From positions 7,257,442 through 7,321,441 of the forward strand of contig OW121740.1 in NCBI GenBank assembly GCA_933228675.1: DNA of 64,000 nt, read 5' to 3'. The first letter of the stretch is position 1. Each line of letters starts with the position of its first letter. Source of the DNA: Stomorhina lunata. Its lineage: Eukaryota > Arthropoda > Insecta > Diptera > Rhiniidae. This document shows, piece after piece, positions 33,741 through 46,262 of this stretch. A program made the translations under genes and the position numbers. Under the pieces are notes generated by a model that was not told where the DNA came from, did not search any database, and saw nothing but the letters and a program-made list of their open reading frames with translations.

Positions 33741-33900
33741 AATCTTTTTATATCTAAGCCTAAATATCGGTGACGTATGATTAATGTTAATTTTGTTCTA
33801 TTTCATATATTTTAGCATAACTCAGGCATGTGTTGACCAATAGAAGAAAATTAAAAAGATATCTTTATAGAATACTTCAGTGGTTCGTTCTAAAGAAATT
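33741..33900 (-). repeat. Box-family copy after 12-mer array
   Basis: CGTATGATTAATGTTAAT lies at 33,774-33,791, about 35 bp after the end of the 12-mer array, the same spacing as at 21,279, 25,047 and 36,627. Confidence 0.7.
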
Positions 33901-35140
33901 AAAGATTTTGAAAATTAAAACTTGTTTAAAAAAATTGTATACAAAAATAGTATTTTAAAATTTTTTTGTTCAAAATCTCTTCTTCGAAAATCACAGTTTC
34001 CCAAAGTTAACACTTTTAATACTGACAGTTTTAGTACAAACACACAATACAAGTTTTTTCTGCTTCACTTTCTTTAAACTGAAGGAAAAAAGTAAAAGAT
34101 AAATATTATAAATATTTTCTACACATACAAGATGCGTCAAAGTATCTGCATATGCATATAAAGATGGTAAAAAATGATTCTTCTACTAGAAAGTAAAGGA
34201 GTGCATTGAGTGAGATTAAAGACAATATGGCATGACATTTCAGACAAACAATTGCAAAAAAGGCAGAAAAACATAAAAACTACTTGTTAAAACCCCAGAA
34301 CTCAAAAAACTTACATTTATCACATTTGAATGAACAAAGAGTAGCAAATATTCAAGTAAATCTTATAAATGTCATATTTTTTCATCAGTTGCAAATTTAA
34401 GGTTTTTTTTACAATGACAAACTGTGCGTAGCCTTAATATTTCTTTTTTTACTCTGGTTTAACATTATTTGCTGCAGTCCATTGAGCAAACAGTTGTATA
34501 ACATGTTTTGGGGATTTATACGGGTATAAAGTACTTTATAAAATGTAATTTATAACCAAAAAAGAAAAAAATAAATAAACGAAAATTTTACGAAATATTG
34601 AAAAATATAAGAACACAAAATACATTCGCATTTAAAATATGCAAATATTTTTTTTCTTTTTTTTTTTTGTTTTCTTCTTTTCTTTCCTTGCAAAAAGTTT
34701 CTCTGGCTATTGGCGAAACATCCTGGCTAGCCAAGAGCCTTAAACTCTACCCAGATGCATTCGCATGAAAAAAGAAAAGGAGTAACAGGAAAATGAAAAA
34801 TGAAAATTTTTCAAAATTATTTTACTTCATTTCGTTCAAACTTACATTTATCAACACGCCAAAGAGCATTTAATAATAAAAAAATAAAAATATTTTCATA
34901 GAAAAGAACAACAGAAAGAAAATGAGCAGAAAAACTAAAAGCTAAAGCTCAACAGAAGGGAACGGAACGGAAGTGCGAATATTATAGTAAAACAACAACT
35001 TTCCATTAAGACGAAAATGATGAAGTTACCGAGACCAAGAGCTAAAAACTAAGAACTAAAAGCCATTGCAATTTAATAATGATATTGAAAGCCAGACAGG
35101 ATGTAAAAGAATGAATTCATTGTAAAATCAAAGCAAATAC
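33901..35140. other. Spacer without recognised gene
   Basis: No gene recognised. Contains T-rich tracts near 34,640-34,690. Confidence 0.45.
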
Positions 35141-35143
35141 TTT

Positions 35144-36590
35144 CATAGACTAAGACAGACTAGGACATAGACTAAGACAAAGACTAAGATATAGACTAAA
35201 ACATAGACTAAGACATAGACTAAAACATAGAATAAGACATAGACTAAGACATAGACTACGACATAGACTAAGACATAGACTGAGACATAGACTAAGACAT
35301 AGACTAAGACATAGATTAAGACATAGACTTAGACATAGACTTAGACATAGACTAAGACTAAGACATAGACTAAGACATAGGCTAAGACATAGACTAAGAC
35401 ATAGACTAAGACATAGACTAAGACATAGACTAATACATAGACTAAGACATAGACTAAGACAAATACTAAGACATAGACTAAGACATAGACTAACACATAG
35501 ATTAAGATATAGACTAAGACATAGACTAAGACATAGACTAAGACGTAGACTAAGACATAGACTAAGACATAGACTAAGACATAGACTAAGACATAGACTA
35601 AGACATAGACTAAGACATAGACTAAGACATAGACTAAGACATAGACTAAGACATAGACTAAGACATAGACTAAGACATAGACTAAGACATAGACTAAGAC
35701 ATAGACTAAGACATAGACTAAGACATAGACTAAGACATAGACTAAGACATAGACTAAGACATAGACTAAGACATAGACTAAGACATAGACTAAGACATAG
35801 ACTAAGACATAGACTAAGACATAGACTAAGACATAGACTAAGACATAGACTAAGACATAGACTAAGACATAGACTAAGACATAGACTAAGACATAGACTA
35901 AGACATAGACTAAGACATAGACTAAGACATAGACTAAGACATAGACTAAGACATAGACTAAGACATAGACTAAGACATAGACTAAGACATAGACTAAGAC
36001 ATAGACTAAGACATAGACTAAGACATAGACTAAGACATAGACTAAGACATAGACTAAGACATAGACTAAGACATAGACTAAGACATAGACTAAGACATAG
36101 ACTAAGACATAGACTAAGACATAGTCTAAGACATAGACTAAGACATAGACTAAGACATAGACTAAGACATAGACTAAGACATAGACTAAGACATAGACTA
36201 AGACATAGACTAAGACATAGACTAAGACATAGACTAAGACATAGACTAAGACATAGACTAAGACATAGACTAAGACATAGACTAAGACATAGACTAAGAC
36301 ATAGACTAAGACATAGACTAAGACATAGACTAAGACATAGACTAAGACATAGACTAAGACATAGACTAAGACATAGACTAAGACATAGACTAAGACATAG
36401 ACTAAGACATAGACTAAGACATAGACTAAGACATAGACTAAGACATAGACTAAGACGTAGACTAAGACATAGACTAAGACATAAACTAAGACATAGACAT
36501 CGACTAATACATTAACTAAGTCAAAGACTAAAACATAGACAAAAATAGAGACTAAGACGACATAGAATAAGGCATAAGACAAAGGCAAAG
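35144..36590 (-). repeat. 12-mer array, - orientation (GACATAGACTAA)
   Basis: About 1.45 kb of the reverse-complement 12-mer. Edges are variable; the centre (about 35,550-36,455) is almost uniform with one change at about 36,125. The 415-residue VLVY open frame on the minus strand is a repeat artefact. Confidence 0.97.
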
Positions 36591-37170
36591 ATTTTAAATA
36601 TAAAAAAAATATTCCAAAAAAAATAGCGTATGATTAATATTAATATTTCTAAAAAAAAAATATGTGCCGTATGATTAATATTAATTATTACTTTTTTTAC
36701 TAAAACCCCTATAACTTTCTTACATTTCATTGTATTTGAATTATTTTTAATCTCAGATAAAGCAAACAATTCGTTTTAACTGCTGCTATTTAATTTTAAT
36801 AAAAGCTCATAATATTGAAGTAAACATTTGTCCCTAAACAATAACTTTTCATTTTTTTATTTTGGTCTCTAAAACGTTTTTATATTCCTCTACGAAGTTT
36901 AGACAGTTTTTCGTAATTTAAATCATTAAACGAAAATAAAAGAATAATATGTTCCACCATCTGCTTATTTAAAAGTTTAATAGAAAACAAAACATTTCGA
37001 AAGTTTTCACAAAAAAATATGTTTCACAAATTATAAAAAATAATCACCAGAATGTAGTGATTTTTTTTTTTTTATTAAGATGAAGCCAGGGACTAAAAGA
37101 TATTAACTTAGATATGGAGTAAGACGAAGACTAAGCTATAGATAGGTAAACATTTAGACCAACATGTAGC
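36591..37170 (-). repeat. Two-box module after 12-mer array (partner of 41.5 kb), with decayed 12-mer
   Basis: Two minus-strand boxes at 36,627 and 36,668 are only 41 bp apart. They are followed by CTATAACTTTCTTACATTTC, AAAGCAAACAATTCGTTTTAAC-like text, AAAGCTCATAATATT and TTTGTCCCTAAACA. The same arrangement occurs at 41,521-41,960. A decayed 12-mer stretch lies near 37,095-37,150. Confidence 0.8.
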
Positions 37171-38500
37171 AAGAAAACATAGACTTATATAAAATTAAAA
37201 TATAGGCTACGGGATAAAATACTAGAAAATATCAATTGGAAACAATTTATTTCTGCTTTTTCAAACATGGATCCTTCAAGAAAGGAACTACACGTGAAAC
37301 TAATAAAAAAAGTTTCACTTGCAAACACATCAAGGATATCAAGAATTTCTCTTCTTTCTCTTTAATTCATAAACATATACATATGTAAATGTATGTGTAT
37401 GTAAGTCTTTAAATAAATGTTTGTACACACGAAAATACACTAAACGTTTGCTTTGTTCTACATAAAAATATCCTTGAATGCTGAAAAACTGACTAATTGC
37501 CTGACATTTGTTGAAGTTGAAAATACAAGAAGAGCAAAAAAAAATTGTTAATTAAATGCAAGATTATGACCAACAAGTAAAACAGTTTAAGACACGAACA
37601 TTCTGATGTTTCTTGGTGTTCTAGACAAATAAAACGAAATGTTAAACGAAAACGGAAGGAAGGTAAATAATACTAAACGCCAAAAGGAAATAGTAAAAAA
37701 TGCTACTGGTAAATAATTTGAGTGCCGGAAGGGGTAAATTGAGTAAAAACTTCTTTGTCTTGGCAAAAAAGGACATGAAAACTAAAACGCTGTTAAAGTC
37801 CTTGAAATGTAAGGTTAACTTTGAATATGTCTTTAAGCTTAAAAAGAAAACAAAGCAATTTTGTAGACTAAATTTTCATGAAGCCTAAATTTAAAAATTC
37901 TAGCCAGTTTTAGTTTATTTAAATTTCAAAACGATTTTATTTTTTTCTTATATATAAGTTTTGTTATTTTTTTCCACTAGTGTCAAGAAAAAATGCTTTA
38001 AAGTTCTTAGTCTTTGTTATAATTTCTATTACTTTTAACCCAATTCCTGCAATTTCCTTTTGTAAATAAAAATGCATAATCATAAAATGAAATAAAACAA
38101 ATATAAAAGCCAAACAACATAACTCAAAACTTAAGAAAAATATTAAATACTAAAGTTTTACCTCATATGAATGCGAGTATTATTTTGTTTCCATGTATTT
38201 CTGTTTATTTTTCTCTGCTGCACAGTGCTCGGCAATGTGTGTTTGTGATGCATATAAAAACCATTGCAAGTAATTATTTTTGTTGTTTAACTATTTTTAA
38301 CAAATTTTCTCAAGTTACCTGTATTTATAAATTGTTTATGTATATAGAAGAGGTTTTTCAGGGGAAATTGCGTATGTGTAAATTTTTGCAATAATATTTG
38401 TACCCCTTGGCTTATGCAATAAAAAGTACAATAAACAACTTCCTGAGAGTGTTTACACACATGCAAACATACGCGTATTTTAGTAAGAACAGAACAAACA
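37171..38500. other. Spacer without recognised gene
   Basis: No gene recognised. A 62-codon open frame at 37,700-37,888 is lysine-rich with no visible domain and is not supported as a gene. Confidence 0.45.
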
Positions 38501-38503
38501 ATT

Positions 38504-41501
38504 ACGACTAAGATAGAGAATGAAACAAAGACTGAAACATAGACTAAGACATAGACTAAGACATAGACTAAGACATAGATTAAGACATGGACTAACACAT
38601 AGACTAAGGCATAGACTAAGGCATAGACTAAGACTAAGATAAGACTAAGATATAGACTAAGACATAGACTAAGACGTAGACTAAGACATAGACTAAGACA
38701 TATACTAAGACATAGACTAAGACTAAGACATAGAGTAAGACATAGACTAAGACATAGACTAAGACATAGACTTAGACATAGACATAGACTAACACATAGA
38801 CTAAGACATAGACTAAGACATAGACTAAGACATAGACTAAGACATAGACTAAGATACAGACTAAGACATAGACTAAGACATAGACTAAGACATAGACTAA
38901 GACATAGACTAAGACATAGACTAAGACATAGACTAAGACATAGACTAAGACATAGACTAAGACATAGACTAAGACATAGACTAAGACATAGACTAAGACA
39001 TAGACTAAGACATAGACTAAGACATAGACTAAGACATAGACTAAGACATAGACTAAGACATAGACTAAGACATAGACTAAGACATAGACTAAGACATAGA
39101 CTAAGACATAGACTAAGACATAGACTAAGACATAGACTAAGACATAGACTAAGACATAGACTAAGACATAGACTAAGACATAGACTAAGACATAGACTAA
39201 GACATAGACTAAGACATAGACTAAGACATAGACTAAGACATAGACTAAGACATAGACTAAGACATAGACTAAGACATAGACTAAGACATAGACTAAGACA
39301 TAGACTAAGACATAGACTAAGACATAGACTAAGACATAGACTAAGACATAGACTAAGACATAGACTAAGACATAGACTAAGACATAGACTAAGACATAGA
39401 CTAAGACATAGACTAAGACATAGACTAAGACATAGACTAAGACATAGACTAAGACATAGACTAAGACATAGACTAAGACATAGACTAAGACATAGACTAA
39501 GACATAGACTAAGACATAGACTAAGACATAGACTAAGACATAGACTAAGACATAGACTAAGACATAGACTAAGACATAGACTAAGACATAGACTAAGACA
39601 TAGACTAAGACATAGACTAAGACATAGACTAAGACATAGACTAAGACATAGACTAAGACATAGACTAAGACATAGACTAAGACATAGACTAAGACATAGA
39701 CTAAGACATAGACTAAGACATAGACTAAGACATAGACTAAGACATAGACTAAGACATAGACTAAGACATAGACTAAGACATAGACTAAGACATAGACTAA
39801 GACATAGACTAAGACATAGACTAAGACATAGACTAAGACATAGACTAAGACATAGACTAAGACATAGACTAAGACATAGACTAAGACATAGACTAAGACA
39901 TAGACTAAGACATAGACTAAGACATAGACATAGACTAAGACATAGACTAAGACATAGACTAAGACATAGACTAAGACATAGACTAAGACATAGACTAAGA
40001 CATAGACTAAGACATAGACTAAGACATAGACTAAGACATAGACTAAGACATAGACTAAGACATAGACTAAGACATAGACTAAGACATAGACTAAGACATA
40101 GACTAAGACATAGACTAAGACATAGACTAAGACATAGACTAAGACATAGACTAAGACATAGACTAAGACATAGACTAAGACATAGACTAAGACATAGACT
40201 AAGACATAGACTAAGACATAGACTAAGACATAGACTAAGACATAGACTAAGACATAGACTAAGACATAGACTAAGACATAGACTAAGACATAGACTAAGA
40301 CATAGACTAAGACATAGACTAAGACATAGACTAAGACATAGACTAAGACATAGACTAAGACATAGACTAAGACATAGACTAAGACATAGACTAAGACATA
40401 GACTAAGACATAGACTAAGACATAGACTAAGACATAGACTAAGACATAGACTAAGACATAGACTAAGACATAGACTAAGACATAGACTAAGACATAGACT
40501 AAGACATAGACTAAGACATAGACTAAGACATAGACTAAGACATAGACTAAGACATAGACTAAGACATAGACTAAGACATAGACTAAGACATAGACTAAGA
40601 CATAGACTAAGACATAGACTAAGACATAGACTAAGACATAGACTAAGACATAGACTAAGACATAGACTAAGACATAGACTAAGACATAGACTAAGACATA
40701 GACTAAGACATAGACTAAGACATAGACTAAGACATAGACTAAGACATAGACTAAGACATAGACTAAGACATAGACTAAGACATAGACTAAGACATAGACT
40801 AAGACATAGACTAAGACATAGACTAAGACATAGACTAAGACATAGACTAAGACATAGACTAAGACATAGACTAAGACATAGACTAAGACATAGACTAAGA
40901 CATAGACTAAGACATAGACTAAGACATAGACTAAGACATAGACTAAGACATAGACTAAGACATAGACTAAGACATAGACTAAGACATAGACTAAGACATA
41001 GACTAAGACATAGACTAAGACATAGACTAAGACATAGACTAAGACATAGACTAAGACATAGACTAAGACATAGACTAAGACATAGACTAAGACATAGACT
41101 AAGACATAGACTAAGACATAGACTAAGACATAGACTAAGACATAGACTAAGACATAGACTAAGACATAGACTAAGACATAGACTAAGACATAGACTAAGA
41201 CATAGACTAAGACATAGACTAAGACATAGACTAAGACATAGACTAAGACATAGACTAAGACATAGACTAAGACATAGACTAAGACATAGACTAAGACATA
41301 GACTAAGACATAGACTAAGACATAGACTAAGACATAGACTAAGACATAGACTAAGACATAGACTAAGACATAGACTAAGACATAGACTAAGACATAGACT
41401 AAGACATAGACTAAGACATAGACTAAGACATAGACTAAGATAAAGATTAAGACATACACTAATACTTTGACTAAAACGTACACTAAGATGTACACTAAGA
41501 C
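38504..41501 (-). repeat. Largest 12-mer array, - orientation
   Basis: About 3.0 kb. The left edge (38,504-38,875) is variable; about 38,877-41,440 is uniform apart from one half-unit loss near 39,925-39,935 (two CATAGA halves in a row), which shifts the phase of the rest. Open frames encoding SLCL and VLVY repeats come from the stop-free 12-mer. Confidence 0.97.
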
Positions 41502-41965
41502 ATATATAACTTTTATGTAGCGTATGATTAATATTAAGATTTTTAAACAAAAATCATAAGTGCCGTATGATTAATATTAATTATATCTTATTTTACTAAA
41601 AACCTCACAACTTCCTCACATTTCATAGGATTTTGAATATTTTTAAATTTAAATAAAACAAACAATTCATTTTAACTACTGACATTTAATTTATATGAAA
41701 GCTCATAATATTTAAGTAAAAATTTGTCCCTAAACAGTAACTTTTTTTTCATTTCTTTTCACATTTAAAAATTGTTCTATTCTTTTGCGTAATTTAGAGA
41801 ATTTTTCCTAAATTAAATCATAAAACAAAAACAGAAGAAAACAAAAATGTCCTGCTATCTGAATATTTGAAAATTTAATTTAATACAATAACACTTCTGA
41901 AACTTTTCACAGAAAAAAAATATGTCTCACAAATTTTAAACAATAAACAGAAAAATGAGAAAAAA
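41502..41965 (-). repeat. Two-box module after 12-mer array (partner of 36.6 kb)
   Basis: Boxes at 41,521 and 41,564 are 43 bp apart, preceded by the 12-mer array and followed by the same ordered landmarks as 36,627-37,060. Array plus module was duplicated as a unit, or the array grew at the same position in two copies of one element. Confidence 0.8.
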
Positions 41966-42720
41966 TTTCAAAAATAAAATAAAATCTAAATCTAAACGCT
42001 TATGATATGGCATTAAAAAACACATGTGTACCAAAAGGATATCTAAATATTTACTGTCTGTGTTCAGTTCTAAATGTCTTTGGTCCTTAGAGAAACCAAA
42101 CAATTTATGTGTGAGTTTGTAGGATAATTTACACAGTCTCTGTTTTTGTCTAAAATCTCCTGTTAGTTGTTGTTTTAGTATCCTGTTCCTTTTGCCATAA
42201 ATGCTGGTGTATTTGTATTTGTTTTGAGGATATGCCTGTTTATATGTCTGTTAAATACAGTCCGTATTTGTTTAAAAATTCCATATTTTAGTTTCCGTTT
42301 TCAAAACAAAAATATTTATGTGAAAATAAATGAATCTAGGAAAATTTTGCGAAGCATCAGACTCGAAAGCCAAATCAACATGTTTCCTTTGTGGCTTTTT
42401 TAAAACTAAAGCTACTGTTGATGACGATGATGATGATGATGACGGTAAATACGAGCACGTTACTTGTGTTAGTTTATACTTTTTTTTAGAAAAAGTATAA
42501 ATTTTTGCAGAGCAAAATATAGACTTGCGGTTGGTCATAGTCATAAATTATATATTTGTTTTGTAATTTAACAACCAGACATAATAAACAAGGGTATAAG
42601 CTTTCAAAGGAATTCTTTAATAGGGATATTTATTATCTAGGGGAGTAGAACAAAATCATAAATTTAAACAAATTTAGTATTTTCAATTTAATTAATATTT
42701 TTCTTAAGATCTTAATATTT
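41966..42720. other. Spacer without recognised gene
   Basis: No gene recognised. A GATGAT-type microsatellite lies at about 42,418-42,446. Confidence 0.45.
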
Positions 42721-42800
42721 AACTTCTTGTCGTATGATTAATATTAATTATAGAACTTTTCATATTTTTTCTCATAACTCTTATAATTTTCTTTTAATTC
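42721..42800 (-). repeat. Box-family copy
   Basis: CGTATGATTAATATTAAT lies at 42,731-42,748 on the minus strand, followed by a TCATAACTCTTATAATTTTC flank. No array adjoins its left side. Confidence 0.65.
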
Positions 42801-43180
42801 AAGTAATTAAAAGTTATAATCTTAAAATACACTTTAACGCACAAAAAGTTTTAATTTCTTGGTTCCTGACACAATTTGCCTTCATTTAAATCTTAAAATT
42901 AATGCAATTATTTTTGCTGTTGTGACCGCATAACCTTAAATACTTGACATCATTTGGTTTCAAATAGAAACTGCAGAGAAACATTCATGTACATATACAT
43001 ACATATATTCGTCTATGTATTAAGAAAAAGGGTAACTGCGTTTTCACACAGTTTTTCCTAAACCTAACACTTGATTCTTGAATTATTTCCTCACTTACAT
43101 TTTCAATTGTATTTAGTAAAACACATAAAACTCAGATATAAAATGAGTAAGTGGTATTTTAAGTCAATATCTTACTTAAG
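42801..43180. other. Spacer without recognised gene
   Basis: AT-rich, no gene recognised. A TACATATACATACATATAT tract is present near 43,000. Confidence 0.4.
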
Positions 43181-43181
43181 A

Positions 43182-45582
43182 TATGTCTTAGTCCATGTCT
43201 TAGTCTATGTCTTAGTCTATGCCTTAGTCTATGTCTTAGTCTATGTCTTAGTCTTTGTCTTAGTCTATGTCTTAGTCTATGTCTTAGTCTATGTCTTAGT
43301 CTATGTTTTAGTCTATATCTTAGTCTATGTCATAGTCTATCTCTTAATCTATGTCTTAGTCTATGCCTTAGTCTATGTCATAGTCTATGTCTTAGTCTAT
43401 GTCTTAGTCTATGTCTTAGTCTATGTCTTAGTCTATGTCTTAGTCTATGTCTTAGTCTATGTCTTAGTCTATGTCTTAGTCTATGTCTTAGTCTATGTCT
43501 TAGTCTATGTCTTAGTCTATGTCTTAGTCTATGTCTTAGTCTATGTCTTAGTCTATGTCTTAGTCTATGTCTTAGTCTATGTCTTAGTCTATGTCTTAGT
43601 CTATGTCTTAGTCTATGTCTTAGTCTATGTCTTAGTCTATGTCTTAGTCTATGTCTTAGTCTATGTCTTAGTCTATGTCTTAGTCTATGTCTTAGTCAAT
43701 GTCTTAGTCTATGTCTTAGTCTATGTCTTAGTCTATGTCTTAGTCTATGTCTTAGTCTATGTCTTAGTCTATGTCTTAGTCTATGTCTTAGTCTATGTCT
43801 TAGTCTATGTCATAGTCTATGTCTTAGTCTATGTCTTAGTCTATGTCTTAGTCTATGTCTTAGTCTATGTCTTAGTCTATGTCTTAGTCTATGTCTTAGT
43901 CTATGTCTTAGTCTATGTCATAGTCTATGTCTTAGTCTATGTCTTAGTCTACGTCTTAGTCTATGTCTTAGTCTATGTCTTAGTCTATGTCTTAGTCTAT
44001 GTCTTAGTCTATGTCTTAGTCTATGTCTTAGTCTATGTCTTAGTCTATGTCTTAGTCTATGTCTTAGTCTATGTCTTAGTCTATGTCTTAGTCTATGTCT
44101 TAGTCTATGTCTTAGTCTATGTCTTAGTCTATGTCTTAGTCTATGTCTTAGTCTATGTCTTAGTCTATGTCTTAGTCTATGTCTTAGCCTATGTCTTAGT
44201 CTATGTCTTAGTCTATGTCTTAGTCGATGTCTTAGTCTATGTCTTAGTCTATGTCTTAGTCTATGTCTTAGTCTATGTCTTAGTCTATGTCTTAGTCTAT
44301 GTCTTAGTCTATGTCTTAGTCTATGTCTTAGTCTATGTCTTAGTCTATGTCTTAGTCTATGTCTTAGTCTATGTCTTTGTCTATGTCTTAGTCTATGTCT
44401 TAGTCCATGTCTATGTCTTAGTCTATGTCTTAGTCTACGTATTAGTTTATGTCTTAGTCTATGTCTTAGTCTATGTCTTAGTCTATATCTCAGTCTATGT
44501 CTTAGTCTATGTCTTAGTCTATGTCTTAGTCTATGTCTTAGTCTATGTCTTAGTCTATGTATTAGTCTATGTCTTAGTCTATGTCTTAGTCTATGTCTTA
44601 GTCTATGTCTTAGTCTATGTCTTAGTCTATGTCATAGTCTATGTCTTAGTCTATGTCTTAGTCTACGTCTTAGTCTATGTCTTAGTCTATGTCTTAGTCT
44701 ATGTCTTAGTCTATGTCTTAGTCTATGTCTTAGTCTATGTCTTAGTCTATGTCTTAGTCTATGTCTTAGTCTATGTCTTAGTCTATGTCTTAGTCTATGT
44801 CTTAGTCTATGTCTTAGTCTATGTCTTAGTCTATGTCTTAGTCTATGTCTTAGTCTATGTCTTAGTCTATGTCTTAGTCTATGTCTTAGTCTATGTCTTA
44901 GTCTATGTCTTAGTCTATGTCTTAGTCTATGTCTTAGTCTATGTCTTAGTCTATGTCTTAGTCTATGTCTTAGTCTATGTCTTTGTCTATGTCTTAGTCT
45001 ATGTCTATGTCTTAGTCTATGTCTTAGTCTATGTCTTAGTCTATGTATTAGTTTATGTCTTAGTCTATGTCTTAGTCTATGTCTTAGTCTATATCTCAGT
45101 CTATGTCTTAGTCTATGTCTTAGTCTATGTCTTAGTCTATGTCTTAGTCTATGTCTTAGTCTATGTATTAGTCTATGTCTTAGTCTATGTCTTAGTCTAT
45201 GTCTTAGTCTATGTCTTAGTCTATGTCTTACTCTATGTCTTAGTCTATGTATTAGTCTATGTCTTAGTCTATGTCTTAGTCTATGTCTTAGTCTATGTCT
45301 TAGTCTATGTCTTAGTCTATGTCTTACTCTATGTCTTAGCCTATGTCTTAGTCTATGTCTTAGTCTATGTCTTAGTCTATGTCTTAGTCTATGTCTTAGT
45401 CTATGTCTTAGTCTATGTCTTAGTCTATGTCTTAGTCTATGTCTTAGTCTATGTCTTAGTCTACGTCTTAGCCTATGTCTTAGTCTATGTCTTAGTCTAT
45501 GCCTTAGTGTATGTCTTTGCCTTAGTCTATGTCTTAGTCTATATCTTAGTTTATATCTTAGTCTATGTCTCAATCTTTGTCT
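43182..45582 (+). repeat. 12-mer array, + orientation, with internal higher-order duplication
   Basis: About 2.4 kb of TTAGTCTATGTC with more point variants than the other arrays. A block marked by CTTTGTC, a half-unit loss, TATTAGTTTATG and ATATCTCAG occurs at about 44,375-44,492 and again at 44,981-45,098, exactly 606 bp apart. The long VLVY frame on the plus strand and HRLR frame on the minus strand are repeat artefacts. Confidence 0.97.
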
Positions 45583-45950
45583 TGCCTTCTCTTAAGATAT
45601 TTGTATAAAATTGTCTCTTGGCTGTCTTTTTAATATCTCCTTCTTTAATTGCCAACGAAAACTATTGAATTTTATTTACTTTAATTAGTTTTCAAAATCA
45701 ACGAACACTTGAGAAAAAAAGTTTATAAAATGTAATAAAAAGAAAGTCAGAAAACTTTTTCCACTTACATACAAATGTAATGATTTTCCCTATAAGGACA
45801 GACACAGATAACTGGCGCTCATTCCGAATAGTTTATATTACAATATTAAAGTTATATAAAAAAAAGAATCTCATGTTTTGTACAAGGAAAAAAACTAAAA
45901 AAAAACTTTAATGACAAATTTCCAATTAAAAACATGTAATAAAGTGCTCA
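45583..45950. other. Spacer without recognised gene
   Basis: No gene recognised. Confidence 0.4.
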
Positions 45951-46262
45951 GGTTAGTCAAGCCCGACTGTATGATACCTTATACTCCAGATGTCTAACAA
46001 AAGACTCTATAATAAAAAGATTTTGCACTTCCATGCATTGATTTGCCGTATGGTCGTTTTGAAAAGTCCCATAAAAAAGATTATACCGCTTTTACTCTAA
46101 TTCGAAAACAACTAATGGAGACGATTGTCCAATGAGGGAAAGCTAAGGCGCACACAGTTATAGACAATCGCAAGTCTAGATACACGTTTATCGTTAAATC
46201 GACTCAGATTAACATTTGAGGTGTATTTAAGTCCAACAACCATATGATGCCTTATAGGGTAC
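45951..46262. mobile_element. Possible old mobile-element fragment
   Basis: This segment has a more balanced composition than its surroundings. Two related motifs in direct orientation bound it: CTGTATGATACCTTATACTC (about 45,969) and CCATATGATGCCTTATAGG (about 46,240). A third related motif, GGTGTAGGGTATAATA, lies in opposite orientation near 47,051. Such motifs recur in fly mobile-element debris, but I cannot assign a family. Confidence 0.3.

Noticed and set aside
33352..33741. 129-codon frame of VLVY repeats
   Set aside because: It is the stop-free frame of the TTAGTCTATGTC microsatellite; there is no non-repeat domain and the same frame appears in every array.
35341..36588. 415-codon VLVY-repeat frame on the minus strand
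   Set aside because: Pure translation of the 12-mer array; the short unique N-terminal part has no features of its own.
38287..41550. 1087-codon SLCL-repeat frame and overlapping 907-codon VLVY frame on the minus strand
   Set aside because: Two overlapping frames are open at once because the 12-mer has no stop in those frames. This is the mark of a microsatellite, not of a gene.
43071..45608. 845-codon VLVY frame (+) and 313-codon HRLR frame (-)
   Set aside because: Open simultaneously on both strands over the 12-mer array; no unique domain.
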